Notes: generated from the sequence alone by a model not told the origin. Shown: positions 38,143 to 49,474, counted from the first letter of the stretch. The stretch is 64,000 bases of DNA from Trypanosoma brucei gambiense DAL972 (GCF_000210295.1 NC_026737.1:1240001-1304000), one strand, 5' to 3'. Numbers and translations: made by a program.

Positions 38143-39561
38143 TCAATTTCCCACCACTACGCCATGTATAGTGGCCCCCGTGCCAAACACAATGGCCAGC
38201 ACACCACTAAGCAACAACGTATACGTCGCGATATAGTGAAAGGGCCCAACTTTCTGCCATGTAAATCCACCTGCATACAATAACAGCAGAGCAGGGAAAA
38301 TGAATCCAAGAAGTCCACCAGAGATCGAACCAGCGAGGCCAAGTACTGTATTAATATTTGGAATAAATAGGCCACAAAGCAGCATAATTACGGAAAGGGT
38401 TACGACAGCAACACAGTGCTTCCAGAAGATCACCTTCTCCGCATCCCAACCAATAATGCTGTACAGCGCGTTACGGCATGCCATTCCGATTAAGGCGTAA
38501 GATGCGAATAGTTTTACGAGCAGACCGATGAATCCCACCATAATTGCCGGCTCCTTCACGGGGTCATACATCAATAACACGGAGCCTGTAACATCACGCC
38601 CAAAGTCAAGGTAACCGAAGAATGCTGTCATGGCATACAGCACGGAGCACGTTGCCATCGCGATGCTCGTGGCGACGATAAACTTGCGTACAGAGCGGTC
38701 TTCCATGTCCATGTAAACCTCATACGCCGTAATTTGTGAGACGTAGGCGAAAATGAACACCCCAAGTCCTTCGATGGCCTTGTTCCCACTGTTAAAAAGC
38801 ACAATTGCAGCCACATCATTCCTACCCACGCTGACGTTCTTGATGTTTTCCGGCAACCCGTTCATACATGAATGCACCACAATAACGATCACAAGGTAGA
38901 CAATGAAGCTAACAGCAAAGGTCGAGACATACCTCAAGGAATTCACCTCTCGTGGAATGGCGAGTGGTAGCATAAAACATAGCCACATGATGAAAGTCAG
39001 AAGGCGATTACCCCACTTCTCCTTAAGGAAGTCTGGCGCATCTGTACCCTTAAGTATTGCGCTGAGGATATCACCCACGGATATTACGTACGCCACACAG
39101 GCGCTGAAGCCATGAAAGGCACGGGTTGCGGCGACAAGGTAGGATCCCTTGGCACCAAACAATACTTTTGCCACACCCTCAAAGTCGTGTGTTTTTGTTT
39201 TGTCTGCGGCGACACCGAGGGCATATATGGAGAATATAGTCATAACAGTAATTATAATGAGGTATACAATAGCCATAACGAGTCCGCTACTGTTGGCAGC
39301 GGAGGGTAGACCGACGATACCAGCTCCAACGGTTGATGATGCGATGTTGAAAGCACTTGCGGCAATGCCTCCGGGTGGGATGGCGGTGGCCACAAATGTG
39401 CTCATCCGTGCAAGGAAGCCGGTTCCCTCCCGCTGCTCTTGTGACTTGGGGTCTACAGCCGCGTCGCAGCATCCGATTGGTTCGTTCCTGACTTCCATGG
39501 CGGTGGGAACCTCTCGGGAGCAGGAGTCAGTCACAATCGAGTCCGCGCCTTCGTTGCTCAT
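38143..39561 (-). CDS. Amino-acid transporter, AAAP family, type B copy 2
   Basis: A 472-aa permease, near-copy of the gene at 34260 with the same first 200 residues. It differs in the cluster EVYMDMEDRSVRKFIVATSI and at the end: GTGATIHGVVVGN, which resembles type A (GATIYGVAVGW) and not B1 (GASIWGAINI). The 3' end of a B gene has therefore probably been exchanged with an A-type end. Like all four, it keeps GAGIVGLP, IPREVNSLRYVS and FFGYLDFG. Start at the first ATG of the shared leader. Substrate unknown. Confidence 0.9.
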   Translation of the reverse strand: MSNEGADSIVTDSCSREVPTAMEVRNEPIGCCDAAVDPKSQEQREGTGFLARMSTFVATAIPPGGIAASAFNIASSTVGAGIVGLPSAANSSGLVMAIVYLIIITVMTIFSIYALGVAADKTKTHDFEGVAKVLFGAKGSYLVAATRAFHGFSACVAYVISVGDILSAILKGTDAPDFLKEKWGNRLLTFIMWLCFMLPLAIPREVNSLRYVSTFAVSFIVYLVIVIVVHSCMNGLPENIKNVSVGRNDVAAIVLFNSGNKAIEGLGVFIFAYVSQITAYEVYMDMEDRSVRKFIVATSIAMATCSVLYAMTAFFGYLDFGRDVTGSVLLMYDPVKEPAIMVGFIGLLVKLFASYALIGMACRNALYSIIGWDAEKVIFWKHCVAVVTLSVIMLLCGLFIPNINTVLGLAGSISGGLLGFIFPALLLLYAGGFTWQKVGPFHYIATYTLLLSGVLAIVFGTGATIHGVVVGN

Positions 39562-39668
39562 ATTCTCTTTGTACTGGTATACGTGTGTGTGTGTTTTGGT
39601 GTGCAGTCAAAAAAATGTAGAAGAGAGTATAGGAGAAGGGAAAAGCACATTTTGTGTTATTTCCATAT
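38174..39668. repeat. Transporter array, unit B copy 2
   Basis: Copy of 34288-35781. The shared leader ends at TATTTCCATAT (about 39658-39668), marking the right edge of the array duplication. Confidence 0.85.
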
Positions 39669-41600
39669 AGTACCCCTTTTCTCTTCGCCAAAAACAATTT
39701 GCATTATCAATGTTTATATGCTATATGTTTTATTATTATTTTGTTTTATTTTTTGGTAAAGCCATTTTGCTGGTGTTTTCCATAATTTTTTAGACGGAAT
39801 TTACTTTCAGTCCAACGAACTTCCATTCACATATTTCTTTTCGCACTATGAGGACACATATTTAGGTTTTCATGGCTTGCGTTGCTTCAATGCGCTGATA
39901 GAGTGTTAAAGAGGCTTGACAGCCGTGGAAGTGTGCGTGTTTATTCTTCTGTTGTCAATGCCGTTCCACCCTTTGTACGGTGGTGGACTTCTCGTTGCAT
40001 CGCTGTTGGTACTAATTTTGCATCTCCCTTTATATATATATATATATATATTTCCTTTTCACTACCGCATTTAACTGGGGAACACTCCGTTAGAACCGGG
40101 GAGAAGTGAAACAACCCATAGCTTTGAGGAAGAGAAGAGAAGAGGGGAGAGGAGGGAAACTTATAAACCATAGTGATTAAGCGAATTGTTTTCGTAATTT
40201 TTCCAATCCATCAGCAATGTGAGAGGAAGAAATTGTATCCTTTCGCACAACATACAATTTTCGTAGCACAAAGGGAAGACAGAGGACCATATAATAAAGC
40301 GTACGAAATGTTAATATCTCCTGCCGCTGTTGGAAACGGCTATGTATGTATATATATATATATATAATTTATATTTTTTACTGTTTGTTTGTGTGTGATC
40401 TTCTTCATAAATAAATAGACACTTTTATCACTCGTTCGTTCAACTACGTATCGGGGATCCGGTTAAGTAATGGTGAAAAGCAACTCTTTTACACCTTAGA
40501 TAAAACGCTACCACAAAACATGAAATGAAAGAAAACAAGACGGAACGGACCGAACGAAGTCTCTCACTCGTTTTTTTTTTCCATTCATTCTGCCACAGCA
40601 AGTAATAACAAGTAAGGAGACATAAAACAATTAATACGGGGGGTGGATATGAGTGTAAAAAAAAAAAGAATATGTGTATGTAACGCGTGCGAGAACCGTC
40701 CACAGCATAAATACATCACCGCTGCGACGTAAACGGGAGGGGAAACAAGATAGACACACACACACACACACATACACAAACGAAAAGAGAAAAAGGGACA
40801 CAGTTAAACGATATCGAGCCACTTCCTCTTTCACATTTATTCTTCCACAGCCCCATTCACTTTCACTCAGCCAGTTACTGATTTCACTGCTGCTTTTCAG
40901 GCTGTTAAAAAGCAGCCGGGGTAACAAAAACATAAAACAAGGAACAGATAGAATCAGAGGCCGATAGTGACGAGCGCACAGATGTCACCGATGTAAACAA
41001 AAATACAAGAGAAAAAAGAATGAAAACAACAAAAACCAAACGAAACAAGGACCAAACGGACGGATATACTCCTTGAGACACCGATAAATGCGTGGGTGTT
41101 GATTGTGGGTGAGGGAAGATCGTACGATGAAATTGACGTAACAGTAATAATAATAATAATATCGACCGCTTTCAAACAGACGTAACAACAATAGTAATGC
41201 GACGAGAAAGGGAAGTAGTTATGGCGATACACATATGTGCGGTGGTGGGAAATATAGAGGCGGCAGTGGGGAACTGGCGAAAAAACTTCGTCATATTGCT
41301 TGTGTTTGCCCCAACTTCTGTCACTTTCGCGCAACTAACGACTAAAAGAAGTCACATGCCCACCTCATTCCTCTCTTTAGTCAGTCCCCTGTCGCCTCAT
41401 TTTCCCTTCCCCCCTTTCTTCGTTTTTCTTTTTTTTTAAAAAAAAAAGTTTCCTCCGTTTAGGATCCTTAATAACATTTTGCTAGATCTTCGAGATGCCT
41501 AGTGTGCAGCCACCTTCAACCCTCAACCCCTCTAGAATGTCCTCTGTTCTTCCTTTTTTTCTTAAAAAAAAACGAGCACCAGGCGCTGTTGCGATTATAT
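39669..41600. other. Intergenic, no gene seen
   Basis: A 1.9-kb spacer between the array and the RING-CH gene. Contains TA runs at 40034-40051 and 40350-40367, a CA run at 40756-40771, and T9A10 and T7CTTA9 tracts at 41429-41447 and 41554-41572, close to the RING-CH stop. It should include the leader signals of B2 and the 3' UTR of the RING-CH gene. Low-complexity ORFs only. Confidence 0.45.
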
Positions 41601-44183
41601 CTAGGGCAACCGTTGCTGCTCTCGGTTCTGCATTTCATTCACGACCACTTGTTGTTGTGAGCCCTCCATTTCTTCTTCTACGTCGAGTGCTTGTCCCTCC
41701 GCTCGTCGTTGCCGTCGGCGCCGCAACCAGTCATGAATAACTGTTGACAACGACGTCCCGAATGTGGCATAGCCGAGGAACAGCACTGCGCCGGTACAGG
41801 GCGACGCCTCCCACGACCACACGATGCTGCTCGTGCGGTAGATGAACAGCTTCACCAAAAAACCAAGTGCTAACGCTTGCAACACCCCACCCACGAAGAT
41901 CAACACTATTATGCACGTGTTCCTTCGGGTCCAAAACGGGGGAAGAGTTTGGAAGGCCATCAAATAAGCCAGTGTCTCTGGATCCGTGTGAAAATTGGCA
42001 TACACTGCAGAAAACGCAAATGCCGCCAGCATTGTCAACATAAATTGCAGAAATACGGTGAGGATAACTCCATCGAACTCAAACATTGTACCATAGGAAA
42101 CGGCATGCCACGGCGCGCGGCAGGTCATCTCACCAAACGTTACGCGCTGACCCGCAGTAACAGCTACAAAGGCGAATACGCTGCTGAGTACCAGCAGAAG
42201 ACCGGAGCCGACTCCTTTTAAATTCTTCACTACTAGAGCGCGGCGGCTTATGGGGACACGAAAGGGCTTTTTGCATATTTCACAGCGGTCTACGTTGCGG
42301 ATGTTGCGTTTGGTGCTTTCGATGCGCCACTTGTCAAGGCAAGAGGCATGAATCCACCGAACAGAGCCTATACACTCACACGCAGATATTACTGGCTCCT
42401 CGGATTCGTCGTCGCGGCAAATGCGGCAGATACGCTCCCCTTCATCCTCCTCATCCCCAACCGCTTTCGTCTGCTCGCTACAACTCACTGCGGGTACTGA
42501 AGGCGCGGCATTCCTCTGCTCAACCTCAGTTTCTGAATAAATGCTATAGTTGTTGTTGTTACTGCAATTACTACCATTGTTCACTGCATTTCGTGATAGA
42601 GAGGCGGCGGCGGCTGTGGAGCCTGCATATTCGTCTCTCGCATCACCAAACGGCTTGGGCGCCTTCTTCGGACTCGCTATGAGCGGTCGCTTTAAATTAC
42701 TGCGCGTGTTGTCTTCGTTGTCGTCCAGATCCATGTCAACCATGTCCTCCAATATGACGACATCATCCGCTCGTAGTCCCCCCTTCGGTGCATGTGGTGG
42801 TATAAATTCCATCCGAACGGCTGTTGTCCCACTCGAGGCCTCCCTAAACTCTTGCTCGCTGGGATTTCCACGCCCTCCTTCCTCTTCCAGTGGACTTCGA
42901 CTCCCGAGGTGTTGTGACTGAGGGTAGAAATTTGTGTCAACATCACCGTTATTACCATCGTTCATGTCCATACCCGTCGGTGTGAAGGTTGTTTGCTCCA
43001 TGATGCGCCGATGTTGCTCTTCAAGCTGGCGCTGACGCTGTTCCTCCTGACGTCGTGCGCGTGTTCCCTGCACTAACTGGTAGAGATATGCGAAGAAGCG
43101 TACCAGTGTATTCCGTAGTGCCACTGCCGGATAAACCAACCACAATACCACATCAATATCCGCAAGGTAATCCTTCAACACATGCGCGTACATAAAGGTG
43201 ATTGGTGCTGTGATTAACAGAATGAAAAGCGGAACACCCAGGGCGAAGACGTTTTGCATGAGGCGTTCCTTCTGCTTAGGGGTTTGTGTGATATACACCT
43301 TCACCTGGCAATCTTTGCCCACGCGGTAATAACTTCCACTCACCCCCAGTTGGGCGTTGAGCAAGACCACGTACGGTTGGGGTTCTGGTTCCGGTTCCAC
43401 CCGCAGCATAACCATTGGTAGTAACTCACAGAAATTACTGGTGTCGAGCATCGTGACGATAGCATTCCAGAAAGCCTTCCACCCCCCCTTTTGTTCATGC
43501 TCTTCTTCTGTACCGCTTCCATCCCCTGGGTTGCCACCGCCGTTTCCCTCCTTTCTATTGGTTGCAGCGTACGCCACGCGCTCGGTGAGTGCCGTCAAGT
43601 TCACATCTTTCTTAGCACGTATCTCCACACTAACGAAGTAGCCTATACAATTGTCTGAAGGAATGTTGGCGTCGTAACGGTGACTCAGCAACTGCGTCAC
43701 AACTTTGACCTCAGACCGCGTACTGCTCTCGAATTCCAGATAGCTCATAGTGTTGGGAGACACATGAACCACATACCCGCCCTGTGGCTGGGACGACCCG
43801 TTCATACTCATTCGGCTTCTCACTTCATTGCCTTGAGAGTTTCCCCTGCCTTCGTTATTCGTTTTCACAACGTCTGAAACGGAAGCTGTCTTCACCGTGA
43901 GGAGGTCAAGGATCGGGCGGTAATTCTCCGCCTTCTCGTGGCTGGTTCCGGTTTCACCGGTACCGCCACCTCCTTCATTACGAGCCGCTGCCTCGTGTGT
44001 GCTGACGGCGAGAGGTGTCACGTGTGATAACACACCAAAGAGCCGCTTCCACCCCTTCGGCTTCTGAAACTTCCCTTTTACCGTGTGCCGGTATTTTCGT
44101 TCCTGACCTCCGGCATTGGATAAAAGGGAGACGATTAGAACGGAGCATATGCCGAGTAAACACATGGAGCGGTTCGGAATCAT
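41601..44183 (-). CDS. RING-CH (MARCH-type) membrane E3 ubiquitin ligase
   Basis: An 860-aa membrane protein. From ATG 44183 it begins with a signal peptide-like segment (MIPNRSMCLLGICSVLIVSLLSNAGG in pieces: SMCLLGICSVLIVSLL at about 6-21). A long probably lumenal or extracellular region follows, then a membrane helix (LFILLITAPITFMYAHVL, near residue 330) and a low-complexity acidic/Asn-rich linker. The RING-CH finger lies at about 585-644: ICRIC, ACEC, WIHASC and CEIC supply the C4HC3 ligands with the diagnostic Trp before His. Four further hydrophobic segments lie between about 655 and 815. MARCH-type ligases ubiquitinate other membrane proteins and control their turnover. The frame upstream of 44183 starts with TTG and is not used. 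Confidence 0.88.
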   Translation of the reverse strand: MIPNRSMCLLGICSVLIVSLLSNAGGQERKYRHTVKGKFQKPKGWKRLFGVLSHVTPLAVSTHEAAARNEGGGGTGETGTSHEKAENYRPILDLLTVKTASVSDVVKTNNEGRGNSQGNEVRSRMSMNGSSQPQGGYVVHVSPNTMSYLEFESSTRSEVKVVTQLLSHRYDANIPSDNCIGYFVSVEIRAKKDVNLTALTERVAYAATNRKEGNGGGNPGDGSGTEEEHEQKGGWKAFWNAIVTMLDTSNFCELLPMVMLRVEPEPEPQPYVVLLNAQLGVSGSYYRVGKDCQVKVYITQTPKQKERLMQNVFALGVPLFILLITAPITFMYAHVLKDYLADIDVVLWLVYPAVALRNTLVRFFAYLYQLVQGTRARRQEEQRQRQLEEQHRRIMEQTTFTPTGMDMNDGNNGDVDTNFYPQSQHLGSRSPLEEEGGRGNPSEQEFREASSGTTAVRMEFIPPHAPKGGLRADDVVILEDMVDMDLDDNEDNTRSNLKRPLIASPKKAPKPFGDARDEYAGSTAAAASLSRNAVNNGSNCSNNNNYSIYSETEVEQRNAAPSVPAVSCSEQTKAVGDEEDEGERICRICRDDESEEPVISACECIGSVRWIHASCLDKWRIESTKRNIRNVDRCEICKKPFRVPISRRALVVKNLKGVGSGLLLVLSSVFAFVAVTAGQRVTFGEMTCRAPWHAVSYGTMFEFDGVILTVFLQFMLTMLAAFAFSAVYANFHTDPETLAYLMAFQTLPPFWTRRNTCIIVLIFVGGVLQALALGFLVKLFIYRTSSIVWSWEASPCTGAVLFLGYATFGTSLSTVIHDWLRRRRQRRAEGQALDVEEEMEGSQQQVVVNEMQNREQQRLP

Positions 44184-45460
44184 CTTTTTTTTCCTTTTTG
44201 ATGTAACCTCCAACACTTTACGTGTCCTCAATATTGAAAACAGTAATAGTAGTTGAACACGTCCTATGACACGCTCTTTTCACCAGTCTTTTTTCACGTT
44301 CTCTGTTTGTATATATATAAATATGTATATACTTAAGTGTGTATATATATCTATCGTTTTCTGTGTCCTTATTTGTCACCAATTGGGGATGTTTCCTTAG
44401 TTTTGCGGGCACTTACCACTAAAGGTAAAATACTGCCTAAAAAACAAAACAAAGACGTGTGAGCGTTGATAGTAATAATAACAACAGCTTTTATTAAAAT
44501 TGTCTTACCCTCCCTATTCCTTTACGATTGCTGTGTGGTGTACTTGACTGTTACTACTTCCGGTTGGGAGGTGCAAAGGTACTTCAGTCACCTTTTGTTT
44601 TAATTCCAATCAGGTTTTCCTGTCCCTTCGGCCTCACTTATATGAGGAGTAGCGTTAGTGTTGTTATTCTCTTTTTTTCTCCCCTCCACCGAAATACTAT
44701 TTCCCGCGATAAAAGGTCGTATGAAGAAAATGGAAGGAGCAAATTAGTAATTCTCGTCTACGCGCAAGAACATGTCGGGACATACAAAGACGCGCGCCCC
44801 CACGTAATGAGAAGCACAAAGACATGAACCAGATGTAACAACTTAGGAAACCACATAAGAGAATCTGATGTACTCCATGTGCACACACAAAAGCATGTAT
44901 ACGTAAACAAACAAACAAAATATACGTGTTTGTGCCTGAGGAAACGAACGTATAGATAAACAGAATCGTAAGTTGATCATGCTGAAACACACAGCTAGAC
45001 TTGCTTCATTCACCGATAGGGTATTACGTGGGGTATGGTTTGAAATTGTTTTCGTCCGTGCAAACGCAATCCACAAACTTGTGCAGCTTCAGATCGTTGC
45101 GGTTCAGTAGAAGTCTCATCGCGTAACGCACCTCGGCGTTGACCGATGGATGCCCTGAAAGTTGTGTGAAGGAGTTACGGTTCACGTTGGTGCCTCTCCA
45201 CAAAAGGACCTAAATACCCACCACCCCATACTTTGTATTTTCGCAATTAATTATAATAAGCACATGACATTAAATAAAACAAGAGTCCGTTCTGCAGGTT
45301 GGGGTGGTAATATACGAGCCAAATGCCATCAAGTTCAACATCTGCAGCGCCGCATGAACACACTCCTCGTACACTGCTACACTGTTACATTTCGGCGTAT
45401 ATCCTCAATCGTGAATTTTTCAGTAGCTGCAGGGGCAGCGGTGGGGTCTTGGCGATTGTT

Positions 45461-45501
<41 letters not shown>

Positions 45502-46580
45502 ATTTGCAAGCATTTGAAGCGTTTTTTTGTACTTCACTATCATTCCTTTATGAAAGGCGCCCCCAGCAACACTAAAAGTGGCCATTACCGTGTCCGTGCA
45601 GTTTCAGCATCAACAATAAGAAAAGGGAGTAGACACCGAACAATTATTAGTTCAAAACTCAGTGACATCTTTATTTATATGCATCGGTATGGTCATTACC
45701 TCCCCCCACCTCTCAGCCACTTTCACTCCAAACGTTGGACTCGGGAACTGGCGCACTTCGAATATTGACTCATTTGTTGCTGTGGTCCGCTTTCCACCTT
45801 TCCCATTCTCTTCCTTAGTCTCGCACTTCGAAAACTAATACGAATCAGGAAAATGTCGCGAGTGGATAGATGTATTGCAGGTATAAACATGTAGTGTTAT
45901 TCAAGAGGCGAGGCGGTAGCACTGAAACAATGTAGTAAAATTTTAAGAAAATTAGGATCTGATGTTCGAGCCCCCACAGGTGTCATTTAGTAAGATTAAG
46001 TAATGTGACCAGTTAAATTGGTCCCTTATGCAAATGATGAAGGTTGCGGCTAGGAGAACGCATACAACCGCTCTCAAGCATGTGAGTTACTCCCCCAAGA
46101 ACCTACGAAAGGAAAAAAAAACAAGTTAACTCGGCCGCATGTCTCCCGTTTCGTTCGATGCTACGTGTGACAACAGAGTAAGAAGACGACCAAAGCCCAG
46201 GAAAGCATCCCACTAAGAAATAGAGTAAAAAGAACCTTATAGCAGTAGACAGCGTACGAAGTCGGTGCTGTGAAGCGTTAATACTCGAACATGTTTGCGT
46301 TAGGAGACTAGAGGAGAGGAATGATAAAGAAAGAATAGTATAAACTCGGGGTGTCTGTAGAACACCATGAACATAAAAGATTTCTCCACGGAAAAATATA
46401 CTCGCAGACCGTTGAAAACCCCACTCCTTAGGCTTACTGGCCCCTTGTAATCCCAAGAATGAGGAAAGACGTGGCTCAGGGACGACTGATAAACGATGAT
46501 CCTGAAGAGGGTTATTTGGGTAAGGGCGGGTTCTTCACTTGCTTTCCACATCGGACAAGAAGTTACAGCACGGCACCGCA
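44184..46580. other. Intergenic, no gene seen
   Basis: A 2.4-kb spacer between the RING-CH and CorA-like genes. Contains TA-rich DNA near 44313-44350, AAAC repeats near 44908-44918 and a CA microsatellite. ORFs on both strands are short and lack coding character. Confidence 0.45.
45469..45499. repeat. (CA)n microsatellite
   Basis: An uninterrupted CA run of about 15 units after a short TATATA. Confidence 0.95.
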
Positions 46581-48164
46581 CTAATGAAAGACAAACTTGT
46601 CAGGTCTTCCCCTGATCCAACAGTACACCGGGTAGACGAGCACCATGAGCATACAGGCACCCATTACGCCCACCATGGCCCAAAATTGTGTGGTGGAATC
46701 ACCTGCTCGCCATGGGACGTGAAATTCAAGTGCCCATTGGGAAGCTACAATGGTTGGTGGAATAGATATCAAAGCGACGTAACCCAATGTGACGTTTAAA
46801 GTATCTGACTTGTTGCTGTTGCAGTTGTTCGTGGCGGACGCTCCTGACGAATAGATGATGATGGAGTTGGTGAGAACCCTGCGGGCATTGTCCAACTTGA
46901 AGAGTGTGGGTAAGATGTGGCGAGCGATGTCCACGTAACTACTGGCATACCGCACTACTGTATCGAGTTTAGATGTCGTGCTTGTGTTCATGAATGACAA
47001 AAGCACGCGCACAGTGGGCCGGTTTAGAAGCTCCAGAACGGTTACTTTGCTCATCAGAATCCGGCGGTGCACTGAAAGATTCCGACGCAGAAGCTGAACG
47101 CGCCGCAATACGTCCGCCTGGTCCGACGGCCGCTGACGCACAAGTGGCAACATCGATTCAATCTCGTCCACCTCGTTATTAACAACCGTTATATCGGGAA
47201 GGAACGCCATGTACAGTTCGTCTAGCATGGTTAACGCAAACAAAGATGTGGAAAGCAAATTTTGCGGTTTAATGTCTTCACCACCGCTGGCATCCTGCAG
47301 GTGGCGAATAAGACGATGCGAAATATACTCCCATCCCTCTATTGCATGTTGCGGCCTCCATGTAACAACTCCATTACGGAAACACAATGCCTGTACGGAT
47401 GTTAGTGCACCTGATTCACATGCGTCGAACAGGTTTGCTCGCAAATTTCTGGGTTGTTGTTGTTGATGTTTGCCAGGTCCTTCCACCTTCCCACCGATTT
47501 CTCCATTTCCCGCTGAGCGCAAGCAACACGGCATTGCACTCTGGGCCTGTAGAACAGTGATGCGGAGTTGTACATACTGCTCCTCCACAAACGCCCGCAG
47601 GCAATCCAGCTCAGTTGCATTGTCATAATAACTGTCAGCATCCTCCTGCGCTAACTCATTGGTTGCTCCATCAACGCCATTGCTCGGCGGGCAATCACCT
47701 GAATCATTTCTAATAGAGGCGGCAGCCAAAGCTCGCCACCTCCACTCTGTGTAGGGATTCACATTGACGAATTCGAAGAGAGCACTTAAGTCCTCCGGTT
47801 GCGGCACACCACTGGTGTCTATCCAAAAGAACGCGAGTGGCGGGTCAGATACCGCCGCTTCGTGTAGCAATCCGGTTAACGAGCCCATCCCCGTCAAATC
47901 CCTCCGCTCATAGATAATTCCGTCTGTGGATTGGGTTATCAGATGAAATCGCGGTGGCATCACCCCTGTGCAGCGTGGATGTGACGGCTCCCCAACACCG
48001 CCGGTGCATGTACATGATCCTTGTGGTACATTGCAAAGGCTGTCATCCTCCGATATGTAGAGTTTGTACGTGCCTTGCTTCAACTGATTGATACCTTCGC
48101 TGTGTCCAAACGTTGTTCCACGATCGCCCAGCTCCACATCGCCCTCACACGGTTGGTGGCCCAT
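46581..48164 (-). CDS. CorA-like membrane protein lacking the GMN motif
   Basis: A 527-aa protein with CorA architecture. It has a large soluble N-terminal domain, a long helical stalk (DEIESMLPLVRQRPSDQADV, LRRNLSVHRRILMSKV, about 330-400) and two C-terminal membrane helices (about 460-480 and 494-516). A basic tail RGRPDKFVFH follows. CorA, Mrs2 and Alr1 transport Mg2+ as pentamers. The selectivity motif GMN at the end of the first helix is replaced: the sequence IPPTIVASQWALEFHVPW aligns with IPxTFIAGxYGMNFExMPE, so ALE stands for GMN. A classical Mg2+ channel function is therefore doubtful; zinc, another ion or a structural role is possible. I start at ATG 48164, the first after the predicted splice AG (48229-48230); ATG 48236 is an alternative. 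The frame further upstream starts with GTG. Confidence 0.75.
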   Translation of the reverse strand: MGHQPCEGDVELGDRGTTFGHSEGINQLKQGTYKLYISEDDSLCNVPQGSCTCTGGVGEPSHPRCTGVMPPRFHLITQSTDGIIYERRDLTGMGSLTGLLHEAAVSDPPLAFFWIDTSGVPQPEDLSALFEFVNVNPYTEWRWRALAAASIRNDSGDCPPSNGVDGATNELAQEDADSYYDNATELDCLRAFVEEQYVQLRITVLQAQSAMPCCLRSAGNGEIGGKVEGPGKHQQQQPRNLRANLFDACESGALTSVQALCFRNGVVTWRPQHAIEGWEYISHRLIRHLQDASGGEDIKPQNLLSTSLFALTMLDELYMAFLPDITVVNNEVDEIESMLPLVRQRPSDQADVLRRVQLLRRNLSVHRRILMSKVTVLELLNRPTVRVLLSFMNTSTTSKLDTVVRYASSYVDIARHILPTLFKLDNARRVLTNSIIIYSSGASATNNCNSNKSDTLNVTLGYVALISIPPTIVASQWALEFHVPWRAGDSTTQFWAMVGVMGACMLMVLVYPVYCWIRGRPDKFVFH

Positions 48165-48228
48165 ATGGGTTCCAACTCTCCAGTACCTGCGCACTTGCAA
48201 CTTTGAGTATGATGTGTGTAATCTTCTG

Positions 48229-48275
48229 CTATACATGCATAAAAAGGGCAATGATAGAGAGAGAGAGAGAGAGAG
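48229..48275 (-). promoter_or_regulatory. (CT)n tract and predicted spliced-leader acceptor of the CorA-like gene
   Basis: A pure GA repeat on the plus strand (about 48255-48275) is a CT repeat on the coding strand. The first AG after it (48229-48230) would remove ATG 48236 from the mRNA and make 48164 the start. Confidence 0.5.
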
Positions 48276-49474
48276 GTGATCTCCCCCACAGTTTGGTTTG
48301 GTGGAGGAAAAACAATAGCATCGTTGCAAGCACACGCAACACACTAAGACAACATCTGTCGACGGCGGGGGAGCAATGAAGTATGAGGCAATGGTGAGAA
48401 AAGAGGTTAGAGGAAAATGTTCCCAACCTCATATTGGTTGCGGCCGCGGAGGTTGCCAAAACATAATTACGAAACAAAAAGGGATTAATAACAAAAATAA
48501 TAAAAAGCGAAGGAAACAGGTACAGCGTATCATAATAACAATAACAATAATAATAATAGGGAAAACCGGTTAAGGGTACAAGGAGAAACTCCGTCAAGGC
48601 GGAGAAGGGGCAAACAGAAAGACAAAGAGAGAAGATATGGTGATAAACAAAAAGAACAGCGAAAAGAATTATGAAATTACGAATGCGAGCCGTCATGTAT
48701 GAAAGGGATGCCGCGGCAAATACAGATTGGGCAGAATGGAGAATGATGGAGTGCGTAATCGCACACCCTTTTTTTTTCCCGCTCAATCCCTCTCCCTCTC
48801 TCTCTTCCCCCTAACCTTTACGTTATGTCCGTCTTACTTTTATTCCACCCCTCGTGTCTCGCACGAGAGTTTTTTTTAAAAAAAAAAATCAGGGTCACAC
48901 AGTACACGCCCATCTACACGGTATCGATCCACAACTGATAGATACAATCGTAATATCAACTGTAATGATGGTACCCGCACACATATTTTAAGGGTGAAGT
49001 TGATCATTTCCTCTATTTACGACTGATTAACCACATGCTTGTTTACTCATTTCTGTATATGGGAATAATGCCCCCCCCCCTCCAATGCAAGCAGCTGTTG
49101 CTTCTATTTTCTTTTTTTTTTTTCGGTACAGTGAAGAAGCAAAAAAATGAACTGTAGTAATAATTTTATTCTTATTAAAGCAACGGCAACAAAACCAACG
49201 GTGCCGTTCAGGTTTGTGTGCATCGTAGCAAACCACTGATAGCACATTTATTTCGTTTTTTTTCTTTAGTTCGTGCACGTGACTCCTACTGTCTCATTTC
49301 GTTTTTTTTTCATTTCTCACAATTTCCTTTCTTTTCCCCCCTTAAAAACAATACAACGTAATTTTCTCGTGTAAAAATCCAGTACAGAACATCAAGTCGT
49401 AGTGGTCTGTCACAAACTCGATTTACACAGAAACCCAGAGGTTAGCCTGGCTTGAAGTGGACGGGAGGGGAAAG

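Noticed and set aside
44184..44231. Longer N-terminus of the RING-CH protein, and similar extensions of the genes at 7954, 11227, 26373, 46581, 50253 and 53079
   Set aside because: These extensions begin with TTG or GTG codons, and several cross a predicted splice acceptor.
48229..48786. Minus ORF of 185 codons upstream of the CorA-like gene
   Set aside because: Low-complexity hydrophobic translation of repeats and it overlaps the predicted splice region of the next gene.
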